A stretch of DNA of 64,000 bases from Desulfobacteraceae bacterium (GTDB lineage Bacteria; Desulfobacterota; Desulfobacteria; Desulfobacterales; Desulfobacteraceae). The stretch lies in contig JAAEMK010001124.1 of the NCBI GenBank assembly GCA_024225635.1, positions 1 to 64,000 of the forward strand, read 5' to 3'. This document shows positions 16,693 through 25,091 of the stretch, piece after piece; the stretch's first letter is position 1; each line of letters opens with the position of its first letter. The position numbers and the translations under genes were made by a program. A model generated the notes under the pieces. It had not been told where the DNA came from. It was given only the letters and a program-made list of their open reading frames with translations, and ran no database searches.

Positions 16693-19600
16693 CTATATTT
16701 CCACCCGGTTTCGTCCCTTTTCCTTTCCCCTGTACAGGGCTGCATCGGCAAGGCCGATGCACTCATCAACGGTCCGGTCTTCGGCAAAACAGGCCACGCC
16801 AATGGTAATACTGACCTTGATCGGTCCGTTGCCGGTTTCAACAACCATCTCTTCAACCTGTTTCCTGACCCGCTCGGCGACCATGACGGCATGGTCTATA
16901 CCGGTTTCAGGAAGCAGGGCGATAAACTCTTCTCCGCCCCACCGGCCCACACAGTCCACCTGGCGTACCGATGTGCGCAACGCTTCGGCAACCCCGACCA
17001 GGGCCAGGTCTCCGATGTCATGGCCATATTGATCGTTGATCCGCTTGAAAAAATCTATATCCCCAAGGAACACGGCGAACATTTTTTGGGTTCTCACAGC
17101 CCTTATCCTTTCCGATTCGACCCGTTCCAGGAATCCCCTGCGGTTGAACAGGCCGGTCAAAGGATCCCGGCTGGCCGTATCTTTCAGTTTTTTCGCCTGA
17201 ACCTCCAAAAGCGCGTTCTTTTCGAACAAGGCCCTGTTCTTTTCCAGGATCTCCTGCTTTTGCCTGCGGACCTCCCAGGTCCGTGAGGCGACCTCCCCTT
17301 CAAGATATAGCTGCTGTTTCCGGAAAAAGCGCACCCTTGCGGCGTACAGTGTAAAAACAAGCCCGGCCAGCAAAACGGCGGCAAGGCCCCGCACCCACCA
17401 GAGCGCCCACCACGGCGGCCGGATCACCACCTTCAGGCTCGGCCCGTTTTCATTCCACCTGCCGTCGTCGTTTGATGCCTTGACCCGGAAGATATAGGTG
17501 CCGGGATCGATATTGGTATAGTGGGCCGTTCGCATGCGCCAGCCGGTTTCTATCCAATCCCCGTCCACGCCCTGGAGCATATAGGCATACCTGTTTTTGT
17601 CCGGCTGCCTGTAGTTGAGGGCGGAAAATGTCATGCCAAAGGTGGCATCCCCATGATCCAGGGTCACCGTTTCCGTTCCCAGGATGGACCGGGTGAGAAT
17701 CCCGGACCCGGTGACCGGCACGGATTGATGCATTACCTTGAAATCGGTGAGACAAACCGGCGGGATATAACTGTTATCAACAAGACCGGAAGGATTGAAT
17801 GCGCTGAGTCCCTTAACCCCTCCGAAATAAAGAGTCCCGTCCCTTCCCCGCAAACAGGCACCCTGGTTGAATTCGTCCCCCTGGAGCCCGTCCCGGGCAT
17901 CGTAGCATTCAAAGGTCTCCGTCCCTGGATCAAACCGGTTGATGCCGTTGTTTGTGCTGACCCAGAGACAGCCACGGCCGTCGGGGAGTATCCCGTACAC
18001 CTCGTTGTTTGAAAGGCCCTCCTTTTCAGTATAGCTCCTGAAACGCCCGGTTGCGGGATCAAACCGGTTCAGTCCGCCTCCGTAGGTAGCGGCCCAGACA
18101 ATACCCCTGGAATCTTCAAACAGGCAGGTGACATCATTGTGGCTAAGGGAAGAGGGATCGTCATACCTGTTCCGGTAACGGGTGAACCCGCCCTTGCCGG
18201 TATTCACCGCCCCGGCGGGGAGGACACTGATCCCGCCCCCCCAGGTGCCCACCCATATGTTTCCATGGCGGTCCTCCATGATGGTTTTGATGAAATCGTC
18301 TCCGAGACTCCGGGGATCTCCTTTATCATGGCGGTAGTGCTTGAATCCAACCGATCCGGTTTCAAGGCATTCCGGGTCGAGCCGGTTCAGGCCGCCGCCC
18401 CAGGTGCCCACCCAAAGAATGCCCCGGCGGTCCTCATGGATGCTGAGGATGGAATCACTGGTAAGGCTGCCGGGGCGGTCCGGGTCCGTCCCGTACCTCA
18501 CAAATACCGGATTTGCCTTGGACCGCTGGTCCGCGGTCAGCAGGCTGAGCCCCCCCTTCCATGTGCCGAACCAGAGATTTTTCCCGCTGTCTTCATGGAT
18601 GGCCCATACGGTATTTCCGCTGATGGCGGTTTCATCCCCGGGGGTGCTTTTGCATTTCAAATCAACGGATTTCCGGTCGGTCAACCGGTTTACACCGCCG
18701 CCCCACGTACCGACCCAGAGGGCCTGGTCACTGTCCTCGCAAATGGACAGCACCACACTGTTGCTGAGGCTTTTTGGATCATCCTCCCCGTGCCTGAAAA
18801 GGGAAAAGGCCCGGGTGGCCGGGTCCATCATGTTCAGGCCGTTGCCATAGGTTCCGATCCACAACAGCCCCTGCCTGTCAACATAAAGGGACCTGACATC
18901 ATTGCCGCTCAGGCTGCGGTCAAAGCCGGATTGCGGCTGGAAGCGCCGGAAGCGGCAGGTGCCATCCATCCAAAGAAGACCTCCGCCACCGGTGCCGATC
19001 CAAAGATCCCCCCGGGCGTCTTCCGCCATGGAAGCCATGGACATGTTTGCAAGGAGAGTGCCGTCATCAAGCCTGTCCTGAAAATGATCAAACCCGCTGC
19101 CATCGGGTTTCAACCGGTTCAGGCCCTTCTCGGTGCCCACAAACAATCCCCGGTGCCGTGTTTCAAAGATGGAAAGGATATCATTGCCGGAGATGCTGTC
19201 CGGATTGTCAGGATCATGGGTAAAACGGGTGAACCCCTTTTGCCTGTTTTTCAAATCCATGTGGCAAAGGCCGCCGCCATAGGTTGCCACCCAGAGCCCG
19301 CCTGCCGCGTCTTCGTGGAGATCACGGATATGGTTGCAGGCAATGCTGCCGGGTTCATCCTTATCGTGGAGATATCTTTTAAAAACGAGGGACCCGTCGG
19401 CATGGGGCTCGCAGGCGTTCAGCCCCCCGTTTCTGGTCCCGACCCAGAGCGTTCCCCTGGAATCCAGCAAAAGGGTCCGGACATTAATGTCGCTGAGGCT
19501 GTTTGGGTCCCCGGGATCGGATCGATAGTTGGTAAAGGTCTCCGTCCGACTGTCAAACCGGCTCAACCCGCCATTGGTGCCGACCCAGATGATGCCGTCC

Positions 19601-19965
19601 TTCATACAGAGAACAGCCCATACGGAATTGTCCCCAAGGGAGGAAGCATCCCCGGCATGGTGCCTGAAGGTGCGAAACCCGTACCCGTCGAACCGGGTCA
19701 ATCCCCCCTGGGTGCCAAACCACAGGAACCCAGGTTCATCCTGGGCTATGGCATTTGCAGACACCTGGGGAAGCCCGTCTTTCCGGTTGATATGCTCAAA
19801 AAACACGTTGGGTTCCTGTGCGGCGGCCGAGAACGTAAGGAATATGAAAAGCAAGCATGTAAGAACAAGGCATTTGTTTAACCATGGGCAGCGCCAAAGC
19901 GCCAGGCGGAATCGAATTTCCGCATGCTTGACAAGGCCGTTTTTTCTCAGAAGGGAACAAGTCAT
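16693..19965 (-). CDS. Two-component-regulator propeller (Reg_prop/Y_Y_Y) diguanylate cyclase
   Basis: 1090 aa from ATG 19965 (AAAGG five bases upstream). After a signal/anchor segment (about residues 15-35) come repeated propeller blades such as GFLWFGTQGGLTRFDG and GILWVGTWGGGLNRLD up to about residue 760, then a Y_Y_Y domain, one membrane helix (about 852-875), a coiled coil and a GGDEF domain. GGEEF is at residues 1010-1014, with an RQVD inhibitory-site motif five residues before it, so an active, feedback-controlled c-di-GMP synthase is likely. This architecture usually ends in a histidine kinase (hybrid polysaccharide sensors); here the output is c-di-GMP. The ligand is unknown. Confidence 0.92.
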   Translation of the reverse strand: MTCSLLRKNGLVKHAEIRFRLALWRCPWLNKCLVLTCLLFIFLTFSAAAQEPNVFFEHINRKDGLPQVSANAIAQDEPGFLWFGTQGGLTRFDGYGFRTFRHHAGDASSLGDNSVWAVLCMKDGIIWVGTNGGLSRFDSRTETFTNYRSDPGDPNSLSDINVRTLLLDSRGTLWVGTRNGGLNACEPHADGSLVFKRYLHDKDEPGSIACNHIRDLHEDAAGGLWVATYGGGLCHMDLKNRQKGFTRFTHDPDNPDSISGNDILSIFETRHRGLFVGTEKGLNRLKPDGSGFDHFQDRLDDGTLLANMSMASMAEDARGDLWIGTGGGGLLWMDGTCRFRRFQPQSGFDRSLSGNDVRSLYVDRQGLLWIGTYGNGLNMMDPATRAFSLFRHGEDDPKSLSNSVVLSICEDSDQALWVGTWGGGVNRLTDRKSVDLKCKSTPGDETAISGNTVWAIHEDSGKNLWFGTWKGGLSLLTADQRSKANPVFVRYGTDPDRPGSLTSDSILSIHEDRRGILWVGTWGGGLNRLDPECLETGSVGFKHYRHDKGDPRSLGDDFIKTIMEDRHGNIWVGTWGGGISVLPAGAVNTGKGGFTRYRNRYDDPSSLSHNDVTCLFEDSRGIVWAATYGGGLNRFDPATGRFRSYTEKEGLSNNEVYGILPDGRGCLWVSTNNGINRFDPGTETFECYDARDGLQGDEFNQGACLRGRDGTLYFGGVKGLSAFNPSGLVDNSYIPPVCLTDFKVMHQSVPVTGSGILTRSILGTETVTLDHGDATFGMTFSALNYRQPDKNRYAYMLQGVDGDWIETGWRMRTAHYTNIDPGTYIFRVKASNDDGRWNENGPSLKVVIRPPWWALWWVRGLAAVLLAGLVFTLYAARVRFFRKQQLYLEGEVASRTWEVRRQKQEILEKNRALFEKNALLEVQAKKLKDTASRDPLTGLFNRRGFLERVESERIRAVRTQKMFAVFLGDIDFFKRINDQYGHDIGDLALVGVAEALRTSVRQVDCVGRWGGEEFIALLPETGIDHAVMVAERVRKQVEEMVVETGNGPIKVSITIGVACFAEDRTVDECIGLADAALYRGKEKGRNRVEI

Positions 19966-20083
19966 AGCGGCCTTTAAAACATAAAAGGCATCCAATGAAA
20001 AGAGAAAGTTATTGGATTTACAAAGGCGGCACAATTCTTACCTTCAAAACAGGGTATCCAATACGCAACAGGGAGGACGCACC

Positions 20084-20356
20084 ATGGCAATGAACAACGA
20101 AGAATTAACCAGGGACATCAACAGCCAGACGCTTCGGCTGAAACTTGTGGACGGAAGCAATGTCACCGGCCAGATAAACCTGGACAGGCACCCCATGTAC
20201 GAACGGGTCAGCGACATTGTGACCCAGAACACGGAGCAGTTTCTTGTATTGTTTGCCGTTTCCGTGGACACGAAGAGCAAAGGGCGGGTCAATCACAAGA
20301 CCCTGCTTATCAACCGTGAGCACATCATCTGGGCCGCCCCCCAGGATATCGAATAG
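20084..20356 (+). CDS. Small conserved protein (DUF6812-like)
   Basis: 90 aa; ATG 20084 follows GGGAGG. The sequence has a compact beta-rich pattern (LRLKLVDGSNVTGQINL then ERVSDIVTQNTEQFLVLFAV), resembling small conserved proteins of Desulfobacterota that may have an SH3-like fold. No catalytic motif is visible. It precedes the heptose-phosphate adenylyltransferase and PgeF genes on the same strand. Function unknown; a family name is given from memory and could be wrong. Confidence 0.7.
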   Translation: MAMNNEELTRDINSQTLRLKLVDGSNVTGQINLDRHPMYERVSDIVTQNTEQFLVLFAVSVDTKSKGRVNHKTLLINREHIIWAAPQDIE

Positions 20357-20477
20357 AGGTCGGCGCCTGCAATGGGTGGATTAAACAGGCTGTTTATGTT
20401 AAACAATCTGTTTGATACGGTCCCGGACCGCACAAAACGGTCCTACAGGCCTGAAACAGTGACAACGGAGAGAGTGA

Positions 20478-20954
20478 ATGAACAAGATTGTCCATCAATC
20501 TGAAATTGCGGCCATTGCAGCGGAAAAACGGGCTGGAAATAAACAAATCGTCTTTACCAACGGATGTTTCGACATCCTCCACGCAGGCCATGTCAACTAT
20601 CTTGCGGCTGCCGCGGCCCAGGGGGATCTCCTGATCCTGGGGCTCAACTCGGACCGGTCGGTCAGAAGCATCAAGGGTGATAAGCGGCCCGTGATCAGCC
20701 AGGACCACCGGGCACAGGTGATGGCGGCCCTGGGCTGTGTCGACTATGTGGTGATCTTTGACGAGCCAGATCCAGAAACGCTTATAAAAAAGGTAAAGCC
20801 CCATGTCCTGGCCAAGGGCGCGGACTGGGCCGAGGACGAGATCATCGGGGGAGATTTTGTCAAACAGAACGGCGGCCGGGTGGCAAGGATCATCCTGGAA
20901 CCGGACATTTCAACCTCCCTGATCATCGAAAAAATAGTGAACACCTATGGATAA
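20478..20954 (+). CDS. rfaE2: D-glycero-beta-D-manno-heptose 1-phosphate adenylyltransferase
   Basis: 158 aa nucleotidyltransferase with the adenylyl-transfer motif GCFDILHAGHVNYL (HxGH) and the downstream IVEKI-like end IIEKIVNTYG. Length fits the stand-alone C-terminal half of E. coli HldE. It makes ADP-heptose from heptose-1-phosphate for the inner core of lipopolysaccharide, so the organism has an LPS outer membrane. The kinase half is not nearby. It overlaps the start of pgeF by 8 bases. Confidence 0.93.
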   Translation: MNKIVHQSEIAAIAAEKRAGNKQIVFTNGCFDILHAGHVNYLAAAAAQGDLLILGLNSDRSVRSIKGDKRPVISQDHRAQVMAALGCVDYVVIFDEPDPETLIKKVKPHVLAKGADWAEDEIIGGDFVKQNGGRVARIILEPDISTSLIIEKIVNTYG

Positions 20955-21735
20955 ACCGGCAGCCGCAACCATGGTCGGCACGGAAGGGACGCGTCACCTG
21001 GAATTCAACCATATCAAGGGAGTAGGCTTTATTACCCACGGGATCTTCTCCCGGGCCGGCGGCTTCAGCAAAGCGCCCTTTGACGGCCTCAACGTGGGGC
21101 TCTCCACCGGGGATTCCAGGGAGGCGGTGCTGAAGAACAGGGAGCTTGTTTCCCGCACCCTTGGCGGCGGCGCCCCGGTCTATCTCAACCAGGTTCACTC
21201 AGACACCGTGCTGGTGCTGAAAAAGGATAAAACCGGGAACATACCCGCCATGGCCGGGGACAATGTTGCAGACGCCGTGGTGACCGACATCCCGGATCTC
21301 GCCCTGGTGATCCAGGTGGCGGACTGCCAGGCCGTGATCCTTGCGGACCCTGTCAAGCGGGTGGTGGCCAACATCCATTCCGGATGGAAAGGAAGCGTCG
21401 GCAACATCATCGCCAGGACCATCGACGCCATGGAAGAAAATTTCGGGTCGGCCCCCGGGGACATCCTTGCCGGAATCGGGCCCTCCCTGGGCCCCTGCTG
21501 TGCCGAATTTGTCAATTACCGGACCGAGATCCCGGAACACCTCTGGTATATTAAGGACGGGAACGACCACTTTGATTTCTGGCGCCTTAGCCATGACCAG
21601 CTTGAGAAGCGGGGGGTGAAACCCGGCAACATTGTCCGGGCCGGCATCTGCACCAAGTGCTCCCCCGGCGCCTATTTTTCTTACAGGCACGAGAAGGTTA
21701 CCGGCAGGTTTGCCTCCGTGATAAAAATAACATAA
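20947..21735 (+). CDS. pgeF: Peptidoglycan editing factor PgeF (laccase-domain, YfiH family)
   Basis: 262 aa. The metal/catalytic triad of this family is visible: His in QVHSDT, Cys in VADCQAVIL and His in NIHSGWKG, plus GPSLGPCCAEF. In E. coli the homologue hydrolyses misincorporated Ser from UDP-MurNAc; related enzymes act on purine nucleosides. It overlaps rfaE2, making a small envelope operon. The start at 20947 (ATGGATAAACC) overlaps the previous stop; an internal ATG at 20971 is an alternative. Confidence 0.9.
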   Translation: MDKPAAATMVGTEGTRHLEFNHIKGVGFITHGIFSRAGGFSKAPFDGLNVGLSTGDSREAVLKNRELVSRTLGGGAPVYLNQVHSDTVLVLKKDKTGNIPAMAGDNVADAVVTDIPDLALVIQVADCQAVILADPVKRVVANIHSGWKGSVGNIIARTIDAMEENFGSAPGDILAGIGPSLGPCCAEFVNYRTEIPEHLWYIKDGNDHFDFWRLSHDQLEKRGVKPGNIVRAGICTKCSPGAYFSYRHEKVTGRFASVIKIT

Positions 21736-21736
21736 C

Positions 21737-21921
21737 GGGGTCACGTAAGGACGGGGTCAGGCTTAGCTTATTGTCGATAGTTTTGAAATATAAAGAATAT
21801 TGCGCAATAAGCTAAGCCTGACCCCAGAGATGGCGGCAATAAGCTAAGCCTGACCCCAGAGATGACGGCAATAAGCTAAGCCTGACCCCAGAGATGACGG
21901 CAATAAGCTAAGCCTGACCCC
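21737..21921. repeat. REPIN-like cluster 3 with a 32-bp tandem array before selD
   Basis: A complete 73-bp element (21753-21825, perfect 21-bp arms, 31-base loop of type A-like sequence) is followed by three further reverse arms at 21837-21857, 21869-21889 and 21901-21921. The three arms, with the last arm of the element, are separated by nearly identical 11-base linkers (agagatgacgg), giving a strict 32-bp period. A truncated arm follows at about 21932-21943. The whole cluster lies between pgeF and selD, about 45 bases before the selD start. Confidence 0.92.
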
Positions 21922-21967
21922 AAGACTGACACCCTGACCCCAAAGGGCAAAATATTAAAGGAAGTTT

Positions 21968-23014
21968 ATGAAAACAACAAACGTATGCTTGACGGAAAAA
22001 GTTAAGGCGGCCGGTTGAGGCGCCAAGATCGATCCGGGGGTCCTGGATCGCATTGTCAAGAATTTAAAGGTAAAAACACACCCGGACCTGATCGTGGGGC
22101 TCGAGAACAGTGATGATGCCGGGGTCTTCCGGCTGAACGACACCACGGCCCTGATCCAGACCCTGGATTTTCTCACCCCGGTGACAGACTCGCCCTACGA
22201 GTTCGGCCAGATTGCGGCGGCCAACTCCCTGAGCGATGTATATGCCATGGGAGGCGCGCCCCTCACGGCCATGAACATAGTCTGCTTCCCGGAAAGTGAC
22301 CTGGATGAAACCATCCTCCAGGAGACCCTCCAGGGCGGCATCGACAAGATCCAGGAGGCGGGGGCGACCCTGGTGGGCGGCCACAGCGTGGATGATCCGG
22401 AGTTCAAGTACGGGCTGTCGGTCACGGGCCTGGTCCATCCGGAAAAGGTGCTTGCCAACAAGGGGGCAAAGACAGGAGAGCTGCTTGTTCTGACAAAACC
22501 AGTGGGCGTGGGCATCCTTGCCACCGCCGTCAAGGCCAAGCTTGCGGCAGCGCCCCACATCAAGCTGCTGGTGGACACCATGGCCCAGCTCAACAAGACC
22601 GCCTGCAATATCCTCCTGGACTATTCCGTGGGTGCCTGCACCGACATCACGGGCTTCGGCCTTGCCGGTCACCTCCTTGAGATGGCCAGGGGCTCGAAAA
22701 AGACCCTCCGCCTTTTTTCAGACAAAGTGCCGGTGCTCGAGGGTGCAAGGGAGTATGCCATGATGGGCATGGTACCGGCCGGGGCCTATAGAAACAAAAC
22801 GTTCTGCGGACAAAACATCGATATAGATAGCGGAATCGATGCCATTACCCTGGACCTGATGTTCGACCCGCAAACCTCGGGCGGCTTATTTTTTTCCATC
22901 GCGGCAAACGATGCCGCAGCATGTGTCAGGAGGATGAACGAGGAAGGAGTCGCGGCTGCCGTCGTTGGCGAGGTGGCCGGAGATCATGGCTGTGGCGGGC
23001 TGATCGTCACATAA
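21968..23014 (+). CDS. selD: Selenide, water dikinase, a selenoprotein with Sec17 encoded by UGA
   Basis: 348 codons from ATG 21968 (AAAGGAAG upstream) if the in-frame TGA at 22016-22018 is read as selenocysteine. The context AAGUGAK aligns Sec with Cys17 of E. coli SelD, with the catalytic Lys three residues later (Lys20). The rest shows the AIR-synthase-like fold: NSDDAGVF, TPVTDSPYEFGQIAAANSLSDVYAMGGAP, GGHSVDDPE and DITGFGLAGH. An annotation starting at 22094 would lose the active site. SelD makes selenophosphate for selenocysteine and selenouridine. The window has no other sel gene. Confidence 0.95.
22016..22050 (+). promoter_or_regulatory. UGA selenocysteine codon and candidate bacterial SECIS hairpin of selD
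   Basis: Eleven bases after the UGA begins a perfect 6-bp stem CGATCC (22030-22035) / GGATCG (22045-22050) enclosing the loop GGGGGTCCT. Bacterial SECIS elements are short hairpins just 3' of the UGA, bound by SelB, with a G/U-containing apical loop. Position and loop composition fit. No binding can be shown from sequence alone. Confidence 0.7.
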
Positions 23015-23102
23015 TTCATTTTTGACGTTGACTTGATAGTAATGATGTGTTACTTCCACCACAATGTTAATGAGATGTCATTGAAAAGTTCAGAAGGGTA
23101 GT

Positions 23103-23321
23103 ATGAAAAAAGAGACTTCAAAGAACATCAGGGAGCTCGCTTACTACAGCAGCCTTGGTCTTTCGGTTGCACTTTCGATTTTTATCGGGCTTTTCTTCGG
23201 TGTCTGGCTTGATGGTAAATTTGAGACATCCCCTGTTTTGACCTTGTTGTTCCTTGGCTTTGGAATAGCCGCAGGATTCAGAAACCTGGTCATGGCAGCT
23301 AAACGGAGCAGAAAAGAGTAG
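23103..23321 (+). CDS. atpZ: F0F1 ATP synthase accessory protein AtpZ/AtpQ family
   Basis: 72 aa with two membrane segments (LGLSVALSIFIGLFFGVWL and VLTLLFLGFGIAAGFRNL). Short Gly-rich two-helix proteins of this kind lead F0 operons; AtpZ has been linked to Ca2+/Mg2+ transport and ATP synthase assembly. It is first of four genes ending in atpE. Five bases separate it from atpI. Confidence 0.88.
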   Translation: MKKETSKNIRELAYYSSLGLSVALSIFIGLFFGVWLDGKFETSPVLTLLFLGFGIAAGFRNLVMAAKRSRKE

Positions 23322-23325
23322 AATC

Positions 23326-23730
23326 ATGAACATTCAACAGCGCATGATACGATTTATCACCAGATCCAACTGGTACCTCTTTTGCGTGATCACCCTGCTC
23401 GCGTTCATCAACACCCCCAGGCAATTTGCCCTGGGAATCCTCTGCGGAGGCCTCATCGTTACCGTTAACTTCCATGCCCTGGAGCACACCCTCAAACGGG
23501 CCTTCAAAAACAGCGCAAAGGTTGTGGCTGCTGGGAGTTCCACCCTCCACGGAGTAGTAATAAAATACTACATTCGATTTATATTAAGCGGGGTAATGTT
23601 ATTCCTGCTTATTTCAAGAAATATTGTCGATCCGTTGGGCCTAATAGCAGGTCTTTCGGTTGTGGTTGTAAGCTTTTTTGCGGCAACCACGCTTGAATTA
23701 ACAAGACTTATTATTAAGGAGGCTGTGTAA
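23326..23730 (+). CDS. atpI: ATP synthase subunit I
   Basis: 134 aa with four hydrophobic segments, including LFCVITLLAFINTPRQFALGILCGGLIVTV (quoted in part: residues about 17-45) and FILSGVMLFLLISRN. Family members help assemble the c ring. Its stop abuts the GTG start of atpB (0-base spacing), a tightly coupled operon. The AtpZ-AtpI-AtpB-AtpE order is usual in Desulfobacterota, where F1 genes lie elsewhere. Confidence 0.85.
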   Translation: MNIQQRMIRFITRSNWYLFCVITLLAFINTPRQFALGILCGGLIVTVNFHALEHTLKRAFKNSAKVVAAGSSTLHGVVIKYYIRFILSGVMLFLLISRNIVDPLGLIAGLSVVVVSFFAATTLELTRLIIKEAV

Positions 23731-24420
23731 GTGGAACATCCATATCTATTCTTTGTAAAACTGTTTGAAGCGATCGGATTGGGGCATTTTGCCCACAGTA
23801 ACGTCCATGTCATCTATATGTGGGTAGTCATGGCGATCCTCATCTTCTTCGGCTGGCTTGCAGGAAAAAAAGTTGATCTTATTCCCGGTCCGGTGCAGAA
23901 CGTGTTTGAAGTCCTTGTCTCAGGCCTTGAAGAGTTTATGGTGGGTGTTACCGGAGAAGAGGGTCGTTGGCTCTTCCCCCTTGTGGCATCAATCTTCCTG
24001 TTTGTCTTCATCGGCAACCTCATCGGATTGGTTCCAGGTTTCTTTCCCCCCACAGCCAACCTCAACACAACAGCGGCCCTTGCCCTGGTTGTGTTTGTCT
24101 TCACCCATGTGATCGGTGTTAAATATCACGGCGCGAAGTACTACAAGCACTTCATGGGCCCCGTATGGTGGATGGTTCCCATCATCCTTCCCATCGAGCT
24201 CATCGGTCACTTTGCCAGGATTCTCTCTCTCTCCTTCCGACTTTTCGGAAACATGATGGGACATGAGCTGGTTCTCGGAATCCTGTTCGCCCTTGCAGGC
24301 GCATTCTTTGCTCCCCTGCCAATCATGGCGCTCGGCATCTTTGTCGCCCTTGTTCAGGCATTTGTGTTCTTCCTTCTCTCGGTCATGTACTTCACCGGAG
24401 CAATGGAGCACGCACACTGA
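23731..24420 (+). CDS. atpB: ATP synthase F0 subunit a
   Basis: 229 aa starting with GTG at 23731 (AAGGAGG six bases upstream). Five or six membrane helices are visible. The essential stator Arg is in LSLSFRLFGNMMGHE, with the C-terminal helix LGIFVALVQAFVFFLLSVMY. Forms the ion half-channels beside the c ring. Followed by a 114-base gap with two hairpins before atpE. Confidence 0.95.
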   Translation: MEHPYLFFVKLFEAIGLGHFAHSNVHVIYMWVVMAILIFFGWLAGKKVDLIPGPVQNVFEVLVSGLEEFMVGVTGEEGRWLFPLVASIFLFVFIGNLIGLVPGFFPPTANLNTTAALALVVFVFTHVIGVKYHGAKYYKHFMGPVWWMVPIILPIELIGHFARILSLSFRLFGNMMGHELVLGILFALAGAFFAPLPIMALGIFVALVQAFVFFLLSVMYFTGAMEHAH

Positions 24421-24444
24421 TTTAGAACTTTTAAGCTGTCGACA

Positions 24445-24499
24445 ATGGTGCCGGCAGCTTGCACCATAGTTATGCGGGGACCCGGAAGAAGCCGCATAA
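24445..24499 (+). promoter_or_regulatory. Two consecutive stem-loops in the atpB-atpE intergenic region
   Basis: Stem 1 is ATGGTGC (24445-24451) / GCACCAT (24461-24467), 9-base loop. Stem 2 is TTATGCGG (24470-24477) / CCGCATAA (24492-24499), 14-base loop. Neither is followed by a T run, so they are not intrinsic terminators. Because atpE must be made in about tenfold excess over atpB, RNA processing or stabilisation at this point is a plausible role. Confidence 0.5.
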
Positions 24500-24534
24500 A
24501 CCATATAATCTTAATGTAAGAGGAGAAAAGCAAA

Positions 24535-24804
24535 ATGGATTTTTTTACCGCATGTGTTTGGGCAGCAGGTTTTGCAATCGGAATCGCAGCACTTGGTTGT
24601 GGTCTTGGTCAGGGAATGGGTCTTAGCGGAGCCGTTCAGGGTATCGCAAGAAACCCCGAGTCTTCTGGAAAGGTAACTGTTACCCTTCTTATCGGTCTCG
24701 CCATGATCGAGTCTCTCTGTATCTACGCTCTCGTTGTTGCCCTCATTCTCATCTACGCACATCCCCAGGCTGCTGAGTTTGCAAAGATGGCCATTGGTCA
24801 CTAA
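24535..24804 (+). CDS. atpE: ATP synthase F0 subunit c with Na+-type ligand residues
   Basis: 89 aa hairpin proteolipid. Helix 1 contains GLGQGMG (Gln26) and helix 2 contains MIESLCIY (Glu59, Ser60, Tyr64). The Gln...Glu-Ser...Tyr spacing equals that of the Na+-translocating c ring of Ilyobacter tartaricus (Gln32, Glu65, Ser66, Tyr70). Its Thr67 is Leu61 here, and Val63 is Met57. A Na+-coupled or Na+/H+-promiscuous synthase is therefore likely but not certain. The polar loop RNPE is conserved. AGGAGA precedes the start. Confidence 0.95.
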   Translation: MDFFTACVWAAGFAIGIAALGCGLGQGMGLSGAVQGIARNPESSGKVTVTLLIGLAMIESLCIYALVVALILIYAHPQAAEFAKMAIGH

Positions 24805-24831
24805 GCACAAGCCTTAGATAGAAGCAACACC

Positions 24832-24867
24832 AAAGGGAGTCAACCATCGGTTGACTCCCTTTTTTTA
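24832..24867 (+). terminator. Rho-independent terminator of the F0 operon
   Basis: A perfect 14-bp stem AAAGGGAGTCAACC / GGTTGACTCCCTTT with a 3-base loop (ATC) ends in a run of seven T. It lies 27 bases after the atpE stop. Confidence 0.95.
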
Positions 24868-24884
24868 TTTGGGGCCTTGAACCC

Positions 24885-25020
24885 GGCCAGGCACTTTCCT
24901 TATCTCCGGGCATCTCCCAGTACCCCTTCATCACATTGTCGCCCCTGACGAAGATCTCTCCCACGCTCCGGTTGTCCCAGGCAACGTCATCGCCATTGGC
25001 GTAGATATTTCTGTGGGGCA
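24885..25020 (-). pseudogene. Decayed fragment of an AMP-forming acyl-CoA synthetase
   Basis: Read on the minus strand, the region gives NGDDVAWDNRSVGEIFVRG followed by DNVMKGYWEMPGDKE. This matches the conserved stretch of acyl-CoA synthetases in which GEI.VRG..VMKGYW precedes the hinge. Nothing upstream or downstream continues the protein, and there is no start. It is a relic about 45 codons long between the F0 terminator and the thiamine riboswitch, probably left by an old deletion or rearrangement. Confidence 0.7.
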
Positions 25021-25091
25021 GCTACCCCCCCCTTGGGCCATCCAGTTGTACCGCTGGTGCAAAAAAAATAAGGCCTATTGTCATTTTTTTA

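Noticed and set aside
21805-21921. CRISPR array
   Set aside because: Repeats are regular, but spacers are only 11 bases and identical, and the repeat belongs to the dispersed inverted-repeat family. No cas gene is present.
22094-23014. selD starting at GTG 22094
   Set aside because: This would remove the catalytic Sec/Cys17 and Lys20; the upstream frame is in register through a TGA with the right context.
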